A stretch of 55,174 nucleotides of DNA from Actinomycetales bacterium (GTDB lineage Bacteria > Actinomycetota > Actinomycetes > Nanopelagicales > Nanopelagicaceae), in assembly GCA_018969585.1 (NCBI GenBank), contig JAGWYB010000005.1, positions 1 to 55,174 of the forward strand, read 5' to 3'. Positions 1 to 9,172 of this stretch are shown here, in pieces. Below the pieces are notes generated by a model that had not been told where the DNA came from, did not search any database, and was given only the letters and a program-made list of their open reading frames with translations. A program made the translations under genes and the position numbers. The stretch's first letter is position 1; every line of letters begins with the position of its first letter.

Positions 1-594
1 AAAATCCTGCAAGCAATCAAGAGCGCTATGGAAGATAACGGCTATCCACCCTCGATGCGGGAGATTGGAGAAGCTGCTGGTCTCGCCTCACCGTCTAGCG
101 TGAAGTACCAACTTGAAGCTCTCGAGGCAAAAGGCTGGATCCGCAGAGACCCTTCACGAGGTCGCGCGCTTGAAGTGCTAACACCAGATGACAAATTTGA
201 AGATATCTCTCCAGAACGAACACATAATGTCCCCCTCGTGGGTCGCATTGCCGCCGGTGGCCCAATATTGGCGGAACAGAACGTTGAAGAACTTCTCCCC
301 TTGCCTGCCTCCATAGTCGGAGAAGGCGAACTTTTCATGCTCAAAGTTGTTGGAGATTCCATGGTCGATGCTGCAATCTGTGATGGAGATTTCGTTGTAA
401 TTCGTGCACAAAAAGATTGCAATAAAGGTGAGATTGTCGCCGCGATGATTGATGGCGAAGCTACAGTAAAAACTTTTTCACGCAAAGATGGCCACATTTG
501 GCTACTTCCAGCAAATGATTCCTATAAACCAATAAATGGCGATAATTGCGAAATTTTAGGAAAAGTAACTGCTGTTCTTCGATCAGTTCGCTAA
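1..594 (+). CDS. lexA: LexA SOS repressor (5' end truncated by window)
   Basis: LexA represses the SOS regulon and is inactivated by RecA-stimulated self-cleavage. The frame is open from base 1, so the first codons lie outside the window and the ATG at 28 is internal. The N-terminal winged helix carries the recognition segment [16 protein letters not shown]. The cleavage pair Ala-Gly lies in GRIAAGGP (about codon 76-77 counted from base 28). The catalytic Ser is in VGDSMVD (codon 111) and the catalytic Lys in EATVKTF (codon 148). The 3' end interlocks with the stop codon of convergent hflX. Its own promoter is off-window. A LexA-type box lies in front of recA at 7524, so the SOS pair is linked here. 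The identification is secure. Confidence 0.97.
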   Translation, partial: KILQAIKSAMEDNGYPPSMREIGEAAGLASPSSVKYQLEALEAKGWIRRDPSRGRALEVLTPDDKFEDISPERTHNVPLVGRIAAGGPILAEQNVEELLPLPASIVGEGELFMLKVVGDSMVDAAICDGDFVVIRAQKDCNKGEIVAAMIDGEATVKTFSRKDGHIWLLPANDSYKPINGDNCEILGKVTAVLRSVR

Positions 595-2030
595 AGCGCT
601 ATCTGTTCTAAACTTTTTAATTTTGCCGCAAGAGCATCATCTACCCGAGCTCTAACTTTTGTGCCAGCTTCAGTATGTTCAATTGAAATGACCTCTCCCG
701 TTTCATGAACCCGATTCAAAAGATCTCCCCTGTTAAACGGTATTAGCGTGTAGATTTCAATTTTGGGTCTAGGCAAACTAGCTTCGATTAGCCTTGTTAA
801 ATCTTCTATTCCAAAGCCGGTATGTACGGAGATTTTCACCGCTATCGGCTCTTCTCTCAATACAGCGCGGATAGTTTCGGGTTGCGCGATTTCTACTTTG
901 TTTAGTGCGATTATCTCTGGAATACCTTCGCCACCGATATCTCGGATTACTTGACGGACGGCGGCGATCTGCCCGAGGGGATTTGCGCTAGATCCGTCTA
1001 CAACATGAATGATTAGATCTGCTGAGGAAACTTCCTCTAAAGTGGATTTGAATGCATCAATTAACTCATGCGGCAAGTGCCGGACAAACCCGACGGTATC
1101 TGTCAGGGTATAGATACGGCCATCAACCGTCTCAGCTTTTCTAACTGTGGGATCCAGAGTGGCGAAGAGAGCGTCCTGAACTAAAACGCCTGCGTTAGTT
1201 AGACGATTTAGCAGCGATGATTTCCCGGCATTTGTGTAACCAGCTATTGCGACAGACGGAATGGAGTTACGCAAGCGCTCTTGGCGCTTGGTGTCACGAG
1301 CGGTCTTCATCTCGCCAATCTCTCTTTTGAGTTTAGCCATTTTGTCGCGAATTCGCCGACGGTCAATCTCAATTTTTGTTTCACCTGGTCCACGACCGCC
1401 GATACCACCGGCTCGTGCGGCTTGTCTGGAAAGTGACTCACCCCAACCTCGAAGCCTCGGGAGCATATAGCTCATCTGGGCTAGTTCAACTTGTGCTTTA
1501 CCTTCTTTACTTTTTGCATGTTGCGCAAAGATGTCCAGAATAAGCGCAGTCCGATCTACAACTTTAACTTTTACTTTATCTTCGAGATTACGTAATTGGC
1601 TCGGACTTAATTCACCATCACAAATCACGGTATCAGCGCCATTAGCTTTAACAATCCCCTTCAATTCGTTCACCTTCCCGGAGCCGATATAGGTTGCTGG
1701 GTCAGGTTTCTCACGTCTCTGGATTACTGCATCCAATACTTCTGAGCCTGCGGTCTCAGCAAGCGCTGCTAATTCAGCCATCGAGTTCTGTGCATCTTGA
1801 TCGGTTCCGGACGTCCATACGCCGACTAGAACAACTCTCTCCAAGCGAAGCTTTCGATATTCAGCCTCGGAAATATCAGTTAATTCCGTAGATAATCCAA
1901 TTACGCGTCGCAAGGCGGCGCGGTCACTTAAATCTAATTGAGTTGAATCAAAAGAGTCTGGGGCGAAAGATTCAAACTCAGATACTGCATCCTGAGTTTC
2001 ATTAAGAAGCTCATCAAACCTATCTTTCAT
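591..2030 (-). CDS. hflX: GTPase HflX
   Basis: This is a ribosome-associated GTPase of the Obg/HflX superfamily, known to bind and split 50S/70S ribosomes under stress. At 479 aa it has the HflX N-terminal domain, a glycine-rich linker ([14 protein letters not shown]), the P-loop GYTNAGKSS near residue 265, the switch motif DTVGF and the specificity motif NKVE. The start ATG overlaps the dapF stop (TAATG), giving a coupled run miaB-miaA-dapF-hflX. Its stop shares bases with the lexA stop on the opposite strand (591-594), so there is no room for a terminator between the two genes. Confidence 0.96.
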   Translation of the reverse strand: MKDRFDELLNETQDAVSEFESFAPDSFDSTQLDLSDRAALRRVIGLSTELTDISEAEYRKLRLERVVLVGVWTSGTDQDAQNSMAELAALAETAGSEVLDAVIQRREKPDPATYIGSGKVNELKGIVKANGADTVICDGELSPSQLRNLEDKVKVKVVDRTALILDIFAQHAKSKEGKAQVELAQMSYMLPRLRGWGESLSRQAARAGGIGGRGPGETKIEIDRRRIRDKMAKLKREIGEMKTARDTKRQERLRNSIPSVAIAGYTNAGKSSLLNRLTNAGVLVQDALFATLDPTVRKAETVDGRIYTLTDTVGFVRHLPHELIDAFKSTLEEVSSADLIIHVVDGSSANPLGQIAAVRQVIRDIGGEGIPEIIALNKVEIAQPETIRAVLREEPIAVKISVHTGFGIEDLTRLIEASLPRPKIEIYTLIPFNRGDLLNRVHETGEVISIEHTEAGTKVRARVDDALAAKLKSLEQIAL

Positions 2031-2836
2031 TAAATCTGCTTTTCTAAGAATTTAGACAAATCCACATCCCTCACCAATAGAGCAGGTCCAGTCAGAATTG
2101 CATTCGAATGAGCATCAATCTCAACTTCCAATCGACCCCCGGGTGGGTGGATTACCCATCTGCTTGGCAACTTACCGCCGTGCCTAAATGTGGCGGCCAT
2201 AGCAACCGCACAGGTTCCGGTTCCGCACGATCTAGTCTCACCTACGCCACGTTCGTGAACTCTCATATTCAATTCACCATCACTTCGCTCTTCGACAAAT
2301 TCGACATTCATGCCCTCTGGGAAAACTGGTGTGAGCTTAGGAGCAACCTTCAAATCGCCGACTTTCTCGAGTGAATTAACGAAAAATACAGCGTGCGGAT
2401 TACCGACATTTACTCGAATGCCCGTGTTGTGCTCTTCTAAGTCGTCGCAAATTAAGGCTCCCGGTTCGATAGCAATTTGGCCCATATTCACAGTGATGTC
2501 CCCGGTTTCCGGAACGCTCAAGAACTTCTTTCCGCTTCGCGTATTGATTGGGAAAATTCCTGGCCGTTGATGCCCACGATCCACCAAATATCGAGCCATA
2601 ACTCTTATGCCATTTCCACACATCTCAGCGATTGATCCATCTCTATTTCTATAGTCCATAAACCAAGTTCCATCGCGCTTTAGAATTCTTATCAAGCCAT
2701 CCGCGCCGATGCCGGTTTTGCGGTCGCAGATACGGGCAATAGTTTCAGCAGAAAATTCCTGGACCCCATCTGGATCAAATACTAAAACGAAGTCATTTTC
2801 AGTGCCGTGTCCGTATGTTGCTAATGGGCTTATCAT
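2030..2836 (-). CDS. dapF: Diaminopimelate epimerase
   Basis: It converts LL-diaminopimelate to meso-diaminopimelate for lysine and peptidoglycan synthesis, in the cytoplasm and without a cofactor. The 268 aa match the family length. The two catalytic cysteines lie in MCGNGIR (first half) and RSCGTGTCA (second half), each in its half of the pseudo-symmetric fold. The start overlaps the miaA stop by 4 bases and the stop overlaps the hflX start by one base, so it is translated within that operon. dapA and dapB occur elsewhere in the window, at 17248 and 20219. Confidence 0.97.
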   Translation of the reverse strand: MISPLATYGHGTENDFVLVFDPDGVQEFSAETIARICDRKTGIGADGLIRILKRDGTWFMDYRNRDGSIAEMCGNGIRVMARYLVDRGHQRPGIFPINTRSGKKFLSVPETGDITVNMGQIAIEPGALICDDLEEHNTGIRVNVGNPHAVFFVNSLEKVGDLKVAPKLTPVFPEGMNVEFVEERSDGELNMRVHERGVGETRSCGTGTCAVAMAATFRHGGKLPSRWVIHPPGGRLEVEIDAHSNAILTGPALLVRDVDLSKFLEKQI

Positions 2837-3741
2837 CTATTGCTAATGGTAGTTGAAAGAATCTTTTCCAGCCTTTCTTCAGTGCTGCCTTTCAACCAAG
2901 TAATTCTGTTATCTCTCGAAAACCAAGTCTCTTGCCTTCTCGAATACTGGCGCGTGGCTCGCTTGGTATCTTCTTGAGCCTCAATTTCAGATAGTTCTCC
3001 ATCAAGGAACCGGATTATTTGCGAATAGCCAAGAGCTGCCCGGGCAGTCTTTCCTTCTCGTAATCCCTTTGCAAGAAGTTCTCTAACCTCAGCAACGAAG
3101 CCCTTTTCCCACATTCGCTCTACCCGATTAGAGATCACATCAGATAATTTCTCTCGATCCATTACTAAACCAAACTGTTTCGCGTCTGGATATCGAGAAC
3201 TTCCTTGCCGAGGCAGATTTGCGGTAAATGGTCTGCCAGTTAATTCAATCACCTCTAAGGCTCTTATGACTCTGCGCGAATTTTGAGCCGGAATTGCGGC
3301 TGCGGCTGCTGGATCAAGCTTTGCCAGCTTGGCATGAAGAGCCAAAGCACCAATTGATTCACACTCGCGCTGAAGTCGAGCCCGAACCTCCTCATTAGTA
3401 TCGGGAAAATTTAAATCATCGAGAATGGATTTAACGTAAAGGCCAGTACCTCCGACCACAATTGTTGGAATTCCCTTCAAAAGAAGTTCATCAATTTTTG
3501 CTCGAGCTAACGCTTGATACTGAGCGGCCGAGGAATCTTCCGTTACTTCCAAGATGTCAATTAGATAATGTTCAATTCCCTGGCGTTCATTTTTTGAAAG
3601 TTTTGCAGTTCCGACATCCATTCCTTTGTAGAGCTGCATGGAATCTGCGTTAACAACTTCCCCTTGCAGCTTTTGAGCAACTTTTATTGCTAAGTCACTT
3701 TTCCCCGTCGCCGTTGCTCCGACGATGAAAATTAAGGTCAT
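2833..3741 (-). CDS. miaA: tRNA dimethylallyltransferase MiaA
   Basis: MiaA transfers the dimethylallyl group of DMAPP to N6 of A37 in tRNAs reading UNN codons, making the substrate of MiaB. At 302 aa, the P-loop GATATGKS is at residues 8-15, followed by the [10 protein letters not shown] and GGTGLYVKS motifs typical of the family. miaA follows miaB with a 4-base ATGA overlap and precedes dapF in the same way, so the two successive A37 modification enzymes are co-transcribed. The dxr and ispG genes further on supply part of the DMAPP pathway. Confidence 0.97.
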   Translation of the reverse strand: MTLIFIVGATATGKSDLAIKVAQKLQGEVVNADSMQLYKGMDVGTAKLSKNERQGIEHYLIDILEVTEDSSAAQYQALARAKIDELLLKGIPTIVVGGTGLYVKSILDDLNFPDTNEEVRARLQRECESIGALALHAKLAKLDPAAAAAIPAQNSRRVIRALEVIELTGRPFTANLPRQGSSRYPDAKQFGLVMDREKLSDVISNRVERMWEKGFVAEVRELLAKGLREGKTARAALGYSQIIRFLDGELSEIEAQEDTKRATRQYSRRQETWFSRDNRITWLKGSTEERLEKILSTTISNR

Positions 3742-5159
3742 TTAAGAAGGACGCTCTTCATCTGGGGCACGCCGAGAAATACGCCATTTTCTTCAGCCTC
3801 AGCCTTCCTACTTTCAAATGCCAGGCCGCCTCTAGTTTCACGAATATTCATAAGGCGGCCGAAAATAAAATGGGGCTTCGCATCTGTAATTTTTACATTT
3901 GCGATGTCGCCAGGGCGAGCGCTCTTGCTCAATTCAAAGTGAACTAACCTAAAATCTCGGCTCTTTCCTTGAGCTCTTCCATTTTCTATATCGGTTATTA
4001 AAACCTCTAATTCTTTGCCTAGGACTGCTTGATTAACTTCCAAAGAAGTCTGATTTAGAAGGGCGTGAAGTCGGTCATATCTCTCGCTAACAATCTCTTC
4101 AGGAACTTGATCTGGCATGGATGCAGCGGGTGTTCCTGGTCTCTTCGAGTATTTGAAGGAATAAGCAGCTAGAAACTTTAGCTCCGCACAGATATCAAGT
4201 GTTGCCTGAAAATCTTCTTCACTCTCACCTGGAAAGCCAACAATTAGATCGGTAGTTATTGTCGAGTCAGGGATTTTTGTTCGAACTCGATCGATGATCA
4301 ATCGATAGCGTTCACTTCGATATGAACGGCGCATCGCCTGAAGAATTTTGTCTGAGCCAGATTGCAGAGGCATGTGAAGATGCGGCATAACATTCTTAGT
4401 CTGCGCCATTGCATCAATTACTTCGTCGGTGAAATCCCTTGGATGCGGAGACATGAACCTCACTCGCTCAAGACCATCAATTTGGCCGCATGAACGCAAG
4501 AGCTTCGCAAATGCTTCTCGGTCAGCGAAATCCACACCATAAGCATTAACGTTTTGTCCTAAGAGAGTTACTTCAGTAACGCCTTGATCAACTAGTGCAT
4601 TTATTTCGTCAAGGATTTCTTGAGCAGGACGATCCTTTTCCCGACCGCGAAGAGCGGGAACTATGCAGAAAGTACAGGTGTTATTGCATCCCACGGAGAT
4701 GGATACCCAAGCAGAGAATGGAGAGTGTCTTCTCGCGGGAAGCACGGAAGGAAAGTGCTCTAGAGATTCCTTTATCTCAACTTGAGATTTCTCTTCAATT
4801 CGAGCGCGTTCAAGTAGCGAAGGTAGCGAGCCTAAGTTATGCGTGCCAAAGACCACATCGACGTAAGGTGCCCGCTCAATTATTGTTCCTCGGTCTTTCT
4901 GGGCGAGACAGCCACCAATTGCAATCTGCAATTCGGGTTTGGAGCGTTTCAGCGGAGCAAGAAAACTTAAATGACCATAAAGTTTGTTATCGGCGTTCTC
5001 GCGGACTGCGCAAGTATTAAACACAATCAAATCTGGATCCTCGCCTGAGCGCGCTGGGACATAACCGGCAGCATCAAGCGAACCTGCAATTCTCTCTGAA
5101 TCGTGTGAATTCATCTGGCAACCCAGAGTTTGAATTAAATATTTTCTAGGCGCCAACAT
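3738..5159 (-). CDS. miaB: tRNA-2-methylthio-N6-dimethylallyladenosine synthase MiaB
   Basis: This radical-SAM methylthiotransferase adds the ms2 group to i6A37 of tRNA. The 473 aa show an N-terminal domain with its first cluster cysteine in [13 protein letters not shown], the radical SAM triad in GCNNTCTFC, and a C-terminal TRAM domain (about residues 375-440). It begins two bases after the eda stop codon, with no clear Shine-Dalgarno. A second methylthiotransferase, RimO, is encoded at 10991. The two are distinguished by the MiaB-type N-terminal motif here and its adjacency to miaA. Confidence 0.96.
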   Translation of the reverse strand: MLAPRKYLIQTLGCQMNSHDSERIAGSLDAAGYVPARSGEDPDLIVFNTCAVRENADNKLYGHLSFLAPLKRSKPELQIAIGGCLAQKDRGTIIERAPYVDVVFGTHNLGSLPSLLERARIEEKSQVEIKESLEHFPSVLPARRHSPFSAWVSISVGCNNTCTFCIVPALRGREKDRPAQEILDEINALVDQGVTEVTLLGQNVNAYGVDFADREAFAKLLRSCGQIDGLERVRFMSPHPRDFTDEVIDAMAQTKNVMPHLHMPLQSGSDKILQAMRRSYRSERYRLIIDRVRTKIPDSTITTDLIVGFPGESEEDFQATLDICAELKFLAAYSFKYSKRPGTPAASMPDQVPEEIVSERYDRLHALLNQTSLEVNQAVLGKELEVLITDIENGRAQGKSRDFRLVHFELSKSARPGDIANVKITDAKPHFIFGRLMNIRETRGGLAFESRKAEAEENGVFLGVPQMKSVLLK

Positions 5160-5161
5160 TT

Positions 5162-5782
5162 CTAATACTCGCTATTAATTTTGGCGAGGCTCTCAGATAT
5201 AGAAGTTCGGATTGCGGCAAAATCACGTTTTGCCAACCATTCTTCTCGCAGCATCCAACTTCCGCCTACTTGATTTACATTTGGTTCTTTGAGAAATTCG
5301 ACGGCGCCTTCGAGATCTAAACCACCGGTCGGAATGAAATTAAGATTTGGGAAAGGAGCCGATGCGGCACGAAGGGTTGGAATACCACCGAGCGCTTTTG
5401 CGGGAAACCATTTCAAATTTTCTGCGCCCATTCGGCTTGCATTAAGCATCTCGGAAGGAGTCGCAACGCCGGGAATGTACTCAATGCTTAATTCTTTTGC
5501 CGTTGTGAATAGTTCTGGTGAGAAACCTGGAGAAACTGCAAATTTCACACCAAGATCGATTGCGCGTTTTAACTCATTTTCCTGGCTTACCGAACCAATT
5601 CCTACCGTTAAATTTTGGGATTTTGCTAGTTTCTCGACGGCGCTCCAACTCTCATCTGTCCTTAAAGTAACTTCGACAAGCGGAAGTCCGCTATCTATGA
5701 GGGTTGCTGCTAACTCAGAGGAAAGTGAGGCATCGCGAATCACAAGGACAGGCAGAATCCTGTGATTGAGCAGAGTCTTCAT
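5162..5782 (-). CDS. eda: KDPG aldolase family protein (2-dehydro-3-deoxy-phosphogluconate aldolase)
   Basis: This is a class I aldolase of the Entner-Doudoroff family, expected to cleave KDPG to pyruvate and glyceraldehyde-3-phosphate. At 206 aa it has the family landmarks in order: EVTLRT with the general-acid/base Glu, [30 protein letters not shown] with the Schiff-base Lys, PTGGLD and GGSWM. No 6-phosphogluconate dehydratase is seen in the window, so the substrate could also be KDPGal or 4-hydroxy-2-oxoglutarate. The start has no Shine-Dalgarno. A -10-like ACTTTA (TAAAGT on the coding strand, 5789-5794) lies 6 nt upstream, suggesting a leaderless transcript within the recX-miaB gap. Confidence 0.85.
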   Translation of the reverse strand: MKTLLNHRILPVLVIRDASLSSELAATLIDSGLPLVEVTLRTDESWSAVEKLAKSQNLTVGIGSVSQENELKRAIDLGVKFAVSPGFSPELFTTAKELSIEYIPGVATPSEMLNASRMGAENLKWFPAKALGGIPTLRAASAPFPNLNFIPTGGLDLEGAVEFLKEPNVNQVGGSWMLREEWLAKRDFAAIRTSISESLAKINSEY

Positions 5783-5805
5783 GTGGAAACTTTATCTCTG
5801 GCAGG

Positions 5806-6309
5806 TTAAGAACGCGAAATACCCAATTCACCAAGCACTCGCGAGACAACTGATCCAGAGAAGCCACGTCTAACTAAAGCTCCGTGAAGTCTGCGATAAG
5901 CCACCTCGGGCTCCAATCTTTGATAGGAGTTAGCTTTGCGTTCAGCAAACTTCATCGCATTCTCAAATTCAGTTTCATCTGAGATATCACTAGTAATCCA
6001 CTCAATGATTTCATCGCTTATTCCTTTTGAGCGGAGTTCGCTAATGATGATACGACGAGCCAATTTCTTGGTTCGCTGCCTGGATTCGCTCCAATATCTT
6101 GCAAATTCATAATCGTTTACAAAACCTTGTTCTTGGAGGCGGAAAAGGACGGCGTTTGCTACCTCTTCAGTTGCGCCACGTTTCTTGAGGAGAGTAAAGA
6201 GCTCTCCCCTACTTCTTGCTCTTCGACCAAGAGCTGATAACGCTATGGTCGTAGCTACTGAGTAGGGGTCGCTCTCTACCTCTTCAATTAGTTCGTTAGA
6301 ACTCGACAT
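5806..6309 (-). CDS. recX: RecA regulatory protein RecX
   Basis: RecX binds RecA filaments and limits their growth, balancing SOS-induced RecA. The protein is all-helical with three tandem three-helix repeats, visible as [28 protein letters not shown] and [16 protein letters not shown] chose the ATG at 6309 (167 aa, 14-base overlap with recA). An ATG at 6324 and a TTG at 6327 are equally in frame and none has a clear Shine-Dalgarno, so the start is uncertain. Overlap with recA implies translational coupling and shared SOS control. Confidence 0.93.
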   Translation of the reverse strand: MSSSNELIEEVESDPYSVATTIALSALGRRARSRGELFTLLKKRGATEEVANAVLFRLQEQGFVNDYEFARYWSESRQRTKKLARRIIISELRSKGISDEIIEWITSDISDETEFENAMKFAERKANSYQRLEPEVAYRRLHGALVRRGFSGSVVSRVLGELGISRS

Positions 6310-7387
6310 CAGCAGCTGCTTCATCAATCGCAGCGACTAGCGCTGGATCAATATCAGCTGTTGCGTAATGAGAACGGATCTTTGATTCAATCTCATTTGC
6401 GAGATCTGGGTTATCTAAGAGGAACTGACGTGAGTTCTCTTTGCCCTGACCTAATTGGTCGCCTTCATATGTGAACCAAGCGCCTGACTTCTTGACGATG
6501 CCAAGGTCTACTCCGAGATCTAGCAAACTTCCCTCTCGCGAGATTCCAACACCGTAAAGAATGTCGAATTCAGCTTGTTTGAATGGGGGCGCCATCTTAT
6601 TTTTTACTACTTTGACGCGAGTTCTATTACCGACCGCTTCTTGTCCATCTTTTAGAGTTTCAATCCTTCGAATATCCATACGGACTGAGGCGTAGAACTT
6701 AAGCGCTTTACCGCCAGTAGTTGTCTCGGGAGATCCGAAAAAGACGCCAATTTTATCGCGTAGTTGGTTGATAAAAATTGCTGTTGTCTTTGATTGACTC
6801 AAGGCGCCAGTAATTTTTCTTAGAGCTTGTGACATCAATCTTGCTTGGAGGCCCATATGAGAATCTCCCATTTCGCCCTCTATCTCAGCGCGAGGAACAA
6901 GAGCGGCAACCGAGTCAACAACAATTAAATCGAGTGCGCCGGAACGAACCAACATATCTGCAATTTCAAGAGCTTGTTCACCAGTATCAGGTTGTGAAAC
7001 AAGTAGCGCGTCGATATCTACGCCAAGCTTCTTTGCGTACTCAGCATCGAAGGCATGTTCGGCGTCAATAAAGGCTGCGATTCCGCCAGCACGTTGCGCA
7101 TTAGCGATTGCGTGGAGAGTTAAAGTTGTTTTACCTGAGGACTCAGGTCCAAAGATTTCAATAACCCTTCCTCGTGGAATTCCGCCGATTCCAAGTGCCA
7201 TATCAAGTGCGATGGATCCAGTTGGAATTACTTCTATTGGCGTTGCAGTTTTCTCACTCATTTTTATTACGGAGCCCTTGCCAAATTGACGCTCAATTTG
7301 GGCAAGCGCGGTATCTAGGGCCTTCTGCTTTTCAGGGCTTGCTTGTTGTTTATTTTCTTCTGTTGGATCTTTGGCAGGTTTTGCCAC
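6296..7387 (-). CDS. recA: Recombinase RecA
   Basis: RecA is an ATP-dependent strand-exchange protein and the coprotease that triggers LexA cleavage. The Walker A motif GPESSGKTT, the Walker B-type segment [11 protein letters not shown] and the loop [15 protein letters not shown] are all present, and no intein interrupts it. The frame is open to 7510, but the upstream 41 codons do not resemble RecA. The GTG at 7387 is preceded by AGAAAGG and gives 363 aa, close to the family length. The region 7388-7510 is then a structured untranslated leader. Transcription probably starts near 7510 from a promoter containing a LexA box. Confidence 0.97.
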   Translation of the reverse strand: MAKPAKDPTEENKQQASPEKQKALDTALAQIERQFGKGSVIKMSEKTATPIEVIPTGSIALDMALGIGGIPRGRVIEIFGPESSGKTTLTLHAIANAQRAGGIAAFIDAEHAFDAEYAKKLGVDIDALLVSQPDTGEQALEIADMLVRSGALDLIVVDSVAALVPRAEIEGEMGDSHMGLQARLMSQALRKITGALSQSKTTAIFINQLRDKIGVFFGSPETTTGGKALKFYASVRMDIRRIETLKDGQEAVGNRTRVKVVKNKMAPPFKQAEFDILYGVGISREGSLLDLGVDLGIVKKSGAWFTYEGDQLGQGKENSRQFLLDNPDLANEIESKIRSHYATADIDPALVAAIDEAAADVEF

Positions 7388-7510
7388 TGTCTTGCCTTTC
7401 TCTTGATTGTTATTTGGTCCAGAAGGTACGGAAGACCACCGACGGCCCGAGTCTTCTCGGGCGGAGCTGTGGAACCGCTCTGGTTGGGCGTGATGGCTCG
7501 CCGCCATCAC
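7388..7510 (-). ncRNA. Structured recA 5' leader (candidate cis-regulatory RNA)
   Basis: Read on the recA strand, the predicted transcript begins at about 7510 with a perfect 8-bp stem (GTGATGGC, loop GGCGA, GCCATCAC; 7510-7490). A second perfect 7-bp stem follows (GCCCGAG, loop AAGA, CTCGGGC; 7462-7445). Weaker pairings (GAGC/GCTC, GGTC/GACC) lie between and after. The stretch is visibly richer in G and C than the coding DNA around it. I cannot assign it to a named RNA family. Functions such as mRNA protection or translational control are inference. Confidence 0.55.
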
Positions 7511-7516
7511 TAGTAA

Positions 7517-7545
7517 AGGTTACCGAACATTTGTTCTAATGACAC
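7517..7545 (-). promoter_or_regulatory. Predicted recA promoter
   Basis: On the minus strand the hexamer GTGTCA (7545-7540), a 17-bp spacer and TAACCT (7522-7517) form a sigma-70-type promoter with four matches to TTGACA and a TANNNT -10. The start point falls at about 7510, the first base of the leader hairpin. The LexA box fills the spacer, where bound repressor would block RNA polymerase. Confidence 0.6.
7524..7536. promoter_or_regulatory. LexA (SOS) box
   Basis: The sequence CGAACATTTGTTC matches the actinobacterial/Gram-positive SOS box CGAAC-N4-GTTC. The 12-bp core GAAC-ATTT-GTTC (7525-7536) is an inverted repeat. It lies between recA and the divergent P450 gene and inside the predicted recA promoter spacer. 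Its position relative to recA is textbook; any effect on the P450 gene is inference. Confidence 0.85.
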
Positions 7546-7573
7546 TTAGACACGCCCCGTCCTAGCGTGACCC

Positions 7574-8983
7574 ATGGCCTTAACCCCTTTCCGCTCTCCG
7601 AGGCCCATCTCATACCTGCCGATTCCGGAGCCGCTGCGGCGCAGGGAAGCTAAGACTTTGGAGCTGCCTCCGGGGCCGCGCTCATTGACGCTCACTCTAA
7701 GTTTTCAGAGAGATACGCCAGGATTTTTACGAGACGTAAGAGATCGATACGGCCAAATAGCTTCATTCTTTTTGGGCCGCGAACTTTTCATCGCTGCCTT
7801 CGATCCTTCTATGGTCCACGAAGTAAGCGTGAGCAAGCAGCGTTCATTTATCAAAGGTGTTGGTTTTGAGCGGATGCGAAAAGTTCTTGGAACTGGATTG
7901 CTTACAAATGAAGAACCGATACACCTCCGCCATCGACGTTTGATGCAGGCTCCATTTCACATAAATCGAATCTCTGGGTATTCGAGAACAATGTTGGAGT
8001 TAACTAGAAAACACCTCGCCAATTGGCAACCTGGTTCCACTGTTGAAGTTGGCCCAGAGATGATGGCGCTCACATTCGATATTGTCGCTGATATCTTATT
8101 TGGAACAGATATCAAGGGCGACACCAAGGCAGTTCAAGAGTCTATGCATATCGCTATTGACCGAATCGAAAGAACCATGTTGCCGGGATTAGAGAAGACT
8201 GATGGCCTTCCGCTTCCCTACTTTAAACGTTTTGAACGAGCGGCCGATCGTCTCCACCATATTGCAACACGCATAGTTAATGAGCGAATTAAAGCAGGAA
8301 TAAAGAGAGATGATCTACTGGGCCTTCTCCTCGATGCAGAGACTAGCGACGGTGAGAAATTATCAGAGTCTGAAATCTCAGACGAAACTTTAACTTTGAT
8401 TCTAAGTGGCCACGAGACGACTGCCAATGTGCTTACCTGGACGTTTGCTTACTTGAATGGGCGGCCAGATTTATGGAACGGTTTAGCTCAAGAAGCCCAA
8501 ACAATTCTCTCTCAATCGGATAGTGAAGATTTTGCAAAAATTCTTTTCAATGCGCCAATAGTTGGATCAGTTTTCAATGAAGTACTTCGACTTGCGCCCC
8601 CAGTCTGGGTCGCGCCTAGGAGAGCCGTTGACGATGTAGTAATCGGTAACACCAAAATACCTAAAGGCGCCCATGTGTTGATCAGCCAGTATGTAACTCA
8701 TCGCGATCCCCGGTATTTCACTTCCCCTGATTCTTTTCTTCCGGAGCGCTGGGTAAACGACTTTGAAAAAACCCTTCCCGATGGGGCTTATTTCCCATTT
8801 GGAGCAGGAACCCGCAAATGCTTGGGCGATCAGTTCGCGCTTCTTGAGGGTCGCATAATAATTCTTGAAGTTGCAAGCCGCTTTAAATTAAATCTAATTG
8901 GTGGTTTTCCGTTAGCGCAACCGCGAGCAACTTATCGCCCTAAGGGCCCAGTCGCGATGAGAGTTAGCGAAGCTCAGCTCTAA
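7574..8983 (+). CDS. Cytochrome P450
   Basis: This is a haem-thiolate monooxygenase of unknown substrate. The 469 aa include an N-terminal proline-rich PPGPRS segment, the oxygen-activating I-helix motif SGHETTAN (about residue 277), the K-helix NEVLR (about 335) and the haem-binding loop FPFGAGTRKCLG with the axial Cys near residue 416. No ferredoxin or reductase gene is beside it, so it must use partners encoded elsewhere. It is divergent from recA across a 186-bp gap holding a LexA box, and overlaps DUF3046 by 20 bp at its 3' end. No Shine-Dalgarno is visible. TAGCGT 5 nt before the ATG (7563-7568) may be a -10 for a leaderless mRNA. A TetR gene nearby is a candidate regulator. Confidence 0.93.
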   Translation: MALTPFRSPRPISYLPIPEPLRRREAKTLELPPGPRSLTLTLSFQRDTPGFLRDVRDRYGQIASFFLGRELFIAAFDPSMVHEVSVSKQRSFIKGVGFERMRKVLGTGLLTNEEPIHLRHRRLMQAPFHINRISGYSRTMLELTRKHLANWQPGSTVEVGPEMMALTFDIVADILFGTDIKGDTKAVQESMHIAIDRIERTMLPGLEKTDGLPLPYFKRFERAADRLHHIATRIVNERIKAGIKRDDLLGLLLDAETSDGEKLSESEISDETLTLILSGHETTANVLTWTFAYLNGRPDLWNGLAQEAQTILSQSDSEDFAKILFNAPIVGSVFNEVLRLAPPVWVAPRRAVDDVVIGNTKIPKGAHVLISQYVTHRDPRYFTSPDSFLPERWVNDFEKTLPDGAYFPFGAGTRKCLGDQFALLEGRIIILEVASRFKLNLIGGFPLAQPRATYRPKGPVAMRVSEAQL

Positions 8984-9161
8984 TATCGGGATTTTGGCGA
9001 AGTACTGCTCGCCAAATTTCGCTGGGCTCCATTCCCATGGCAAGTGCTTGATCGATTGTTTGGCCGCCTAGTTCTGCGAAAACAAAATCTTTTGAATACG
9101 AAGGAGCCCAATTTTCGCCAAAATGTTCATTGAGGCGGCGACGAAGTTCAGTGATTCGCAT
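8964..9161 (-). CDS. DUF3046 family protein
   Basis: This small protein of 65 aa has no established function. The sequence pattern (MRITELRRRLNEHFG at the start, GGQTIDQALAMG in the middle, IWRAVLRQN near the end) matches the DUF3046 family, which in many actinobacteria lies next to recA. Here the P450 gene separates it from recA, and the last 20 bp overlap the P450 3' end in convergent orientation. It starts 11 bases after the tetR stop codon and is probably co-transcribed with it. Confidence 0.85.
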   Translation of the reverse strand: MRITELRRRLNEHFGENWAPSYSKDFVFAELGGQTIDQALAMGMEPSEIWRAVLRQNPDIRAELR

Positions 9162-9172
9162 CTTGCGACGCG

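Noticed and set aside
7388-7510. N-terminal 41-residue extension of RecA
   Set aside because: It has no resemblance to RecA N-termini, its first ATG lies at the predicted transcript start, and a GTG with a good ribosome site follows at 7387.
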